64,000 bases of DNA from Cardinalis cardinalis (lineage: Eukaryota; Chordata; Aves; Passeriformes; Cardinalidae). The DNA lies in assembly GCA_014549065.1 (NCBI GenBank), contig JACDOX010000021.1, positions 1,694,135-1,758,134 of the forward strand. Reading direction: 5' to 3'. The translations under genes and the position numbers were made by a program. Below, in pieces: positions 62,079 through 64,000 of this stretch (positions are counted from its first letter, which is position 1; every line of letters begins with the position of its first letter). The notes under the pieces were generated by a model that saw nothing but the letters and a program-made list of their open reading frames with translations, had not been told where the DNA came from and did not search any database.

Positions 62079-64000
62079 GAAAGTTCAAACACAAGAAAAA
62101 TGCCACACACACTTTGTACTGAGAGTGACTGGAATGTGTTTGCCCAGATTTTGTGGAGTTTTTATCCTTTGGGATACTCCAAGTTCAGCTTCTCGTGACC
62201 CTGAGCAAGCCCTTGCACTGGGTACCAGGGTGGAACCATACAACTTCAGGAGGCTTCTACCAACCTCAGCAGCTCTGCACTTATCTTTGGTCCATACACT
62301 TCCTCCAGGAGAAAATGTTACAGGTTTCAAATCTCATCTGTTCTTTCCCCAGGGCATTTAACAGCTCCCAGGCAGCCTTTAGATGACACTGACCAGATGA
62401 CAGACAGCACATCGTCACCCTCACAAATGGAAACTTTAATTCCTATTGAACAGAATAATTTTCCTGCTTTCTGGTACTTTTATGGGCACCATGATCCTTG
62501 AATTTTGGCTGCACTGTGATCCAGTTTCAATAAAAACTGTGGAAGCTATTCCCAACCAATGTGTTCTCTAACACGTTACTCTGCCACCTTCCTGTAGCTA
62601 TTTAACAAGTATTCAAGAGATGGGCAAGACAATTAATATTTTCTACTCTGAAACAAGAGGATCAGTCAGCTACAACAACTAGATTATTTAAATTTCTACC
62701 TCTGGGAAGCACCTGAGTCTCTCTGGGTGTTTTTTTNGTTTGTTTTGTTTTTTTAGACATATCATTGCTGTACAATTTGATGCTTGTTTGTGTTTTCAAT
62801 AATTTACACACTTTGTCTCTCACTGAAGAAACTATATTGCTCTGTCTCCACTTCTACTCATTTACTATGNTGTTATGTAGTTCATTTTAGACACTCAGGA
62901 TTTTCCCACTCAACTGAATAAGGATTTATACACATTGTAAATCTCACTTTAAGGACAAGTAAATAGAGGTCAGGTATAGGCGTATTTTGTTTTAACATGA
63001 GGGCATCTTTAATACTTAAAATAATTATTGTCTGAGCTGCTTAAATTCTTAATAATGCTATTTACAAATGCCAATCCATTTCATAAAGCTTGAGCTACAA
63101 TTTAAAAATATCTACAAATTGTACATGGTCACAGCTGGGGTTTTTCNTTAATAAAAGGAAAGTCAGAAGTTATTTCAAGCTGGTTTAGGGAGTTGTTTTG
63201 GTTTGTTTTTAAGGGGAAATTCAAGGCTATAGAGTCATGCAGGCTGGATGGATTTTGTTCCTATTCTCATCTCTCTGTACTGAAAAAAATATCCCACAAC
63301 AAAACAAACAAACAAAAAACTTTCCAAAACCCAACTTACTTCTGCAGACAGCAGCTATGAGCAAGGGTCACACAGCAGCAGCTGTAAATATTCTGGTAAC
63401 AGATTTCTGTATCATTTCACTGTGCTCATGTCTTTTACCTTGTCTGGAATNCAGGCTCTTGGGGTAGTCCTTCCTTGTTCTGTTTTATTCACACACCTTC
63501 TACCACACTGCAGTTGAAATGCAGCTGTCAGGTATCCTCACAGTTTACACATATTCTGTCAGCTCTCTAAAAAGGATCCAACATCAAGAAACTTTCAGGT
63601 AAAGCTGGCTTGGAGGAAACTAAAAGACATGAGTGAATCACTTTTTGTCACAAAGCTCTGCTAATAAACATGGACTTTCCAAATCAGTGCTAATTTCAGC
63701 AAAAGTTTATTTAAAACACAACCAGGTGACATCTGAACACATTGGAGTGAACCATTTCAAACTCCCAGAAGTGAAGCATTTCAATTTTTGTTTTGAATTT
63801 GTTTCTGAGCGTTAGAATTATAGTATGAAAAGTGATATTCAAGAGTCACCTCTGCCTGCCCCTACCATAATGTTTCAATCAATCCCAAATAATTTCCATT
63901 TTTCCCTCTGGAAAAAACATTCATAAAGACTTCATGCTGGCAGATTACTTCTATACTAAAGTCTGTTACAACATTGCAAAACTTTCTTCAATCACAGAAT
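62079..64000. other. Unique non-coding sequence, no gene seen
   Basis: No gene or sizeable repeat was recognised. A T-rich stretch lies at 62730-62755. The final bases (ATCACAGAAT) could be the start of a reversed CR1 continuing outside the window, but ten bases are too few to call. Confidence 0.5.

Noticed and set aside
63991..64000. Start of another reversed CR1 at the window edge
   Set aside because: Only about ten matching bases remain before the window ends.
1..64000. tRNA, rRNA, CRISPR array, bacterial operon or defence system
   Set aside because: I noticed no regularly spaced repeats, no tRNA B-box context and no bacterial gene organisation; the repeat content is that of a bird nuclear genome.

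Overview
The window looks like non-coding nuclear DNA from a bird, most likely a songbird. It is AT-rich and poor in CpG. It carries many 5'-truncated CR1 LINE fragments, the characteristic avian retroposon, and several copies of one endogenous-retrovirus LTR family of the passerine type. Single ambiguous bases (n) are scattered roughly every 200 bp. Where an n falls inside a repeat that has sister copies, it usually sits on a plain substitution site, so most n probably mark heterozygous or consensus-ambiguous positions. I found no convincing protein-coding exon, tRNA, rRNA, CRISPR array or operon. The longest open frames are short and either lie inside repeats or have no recognisable family, so the window is best read as intergenic or deep-intronic sequence.

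Layout. 0-16 kb: mostly unique sequence with one minus-strand LTR (1307-1728), a CR1 3' fragment near 5.1 kb and two eroded CR1 pieces near 6.7 and 8.5 kb. 16.5-17.2 kb: a CR1 split by an LTR insertion. 17-34 kb: mostly unique, with a possible second LTR family near 20-20.6 kb, one perfect solo LTR (27422-27829) and a CR1 at 28.4 kb. 34.8-39.3 kb: a dense repeat cluster with three LTRs, a pair of about 330-bp direct repeats, related CR1 fragments and an unusual G-depleted tract. 39.3-59.3 kb: about 20 kb nearly free of recognisable transposons, with only microsatellites. 59.3-62.1 kb: a CR1, the end of a different avian LTR type and one well-preserved solo LTR. 62-64 kb: unique.

Seven LTRs of one family are present. 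Four have perfect 6-bp target-site duplications and one has a near-perfect duplication, the signature of a class II (ERVK-like) element. No internal retroviral coding sequence accompanies any of them, so they are solo LTRs. They carry CCAAT boxes, an AATAAA signal and a conserved hairpin.

The most unusual object is 37425-37960. There G nearly vanishes from the plus strand while C stays common (13 G against about 80 C in 480 bp by hand count). This fits strand-specific G-to-A hypermutation of a retroelement intermediate by an AID/APOBEC-type deaminase, but it is unproven. I see no evidence of a new multi-gene system.
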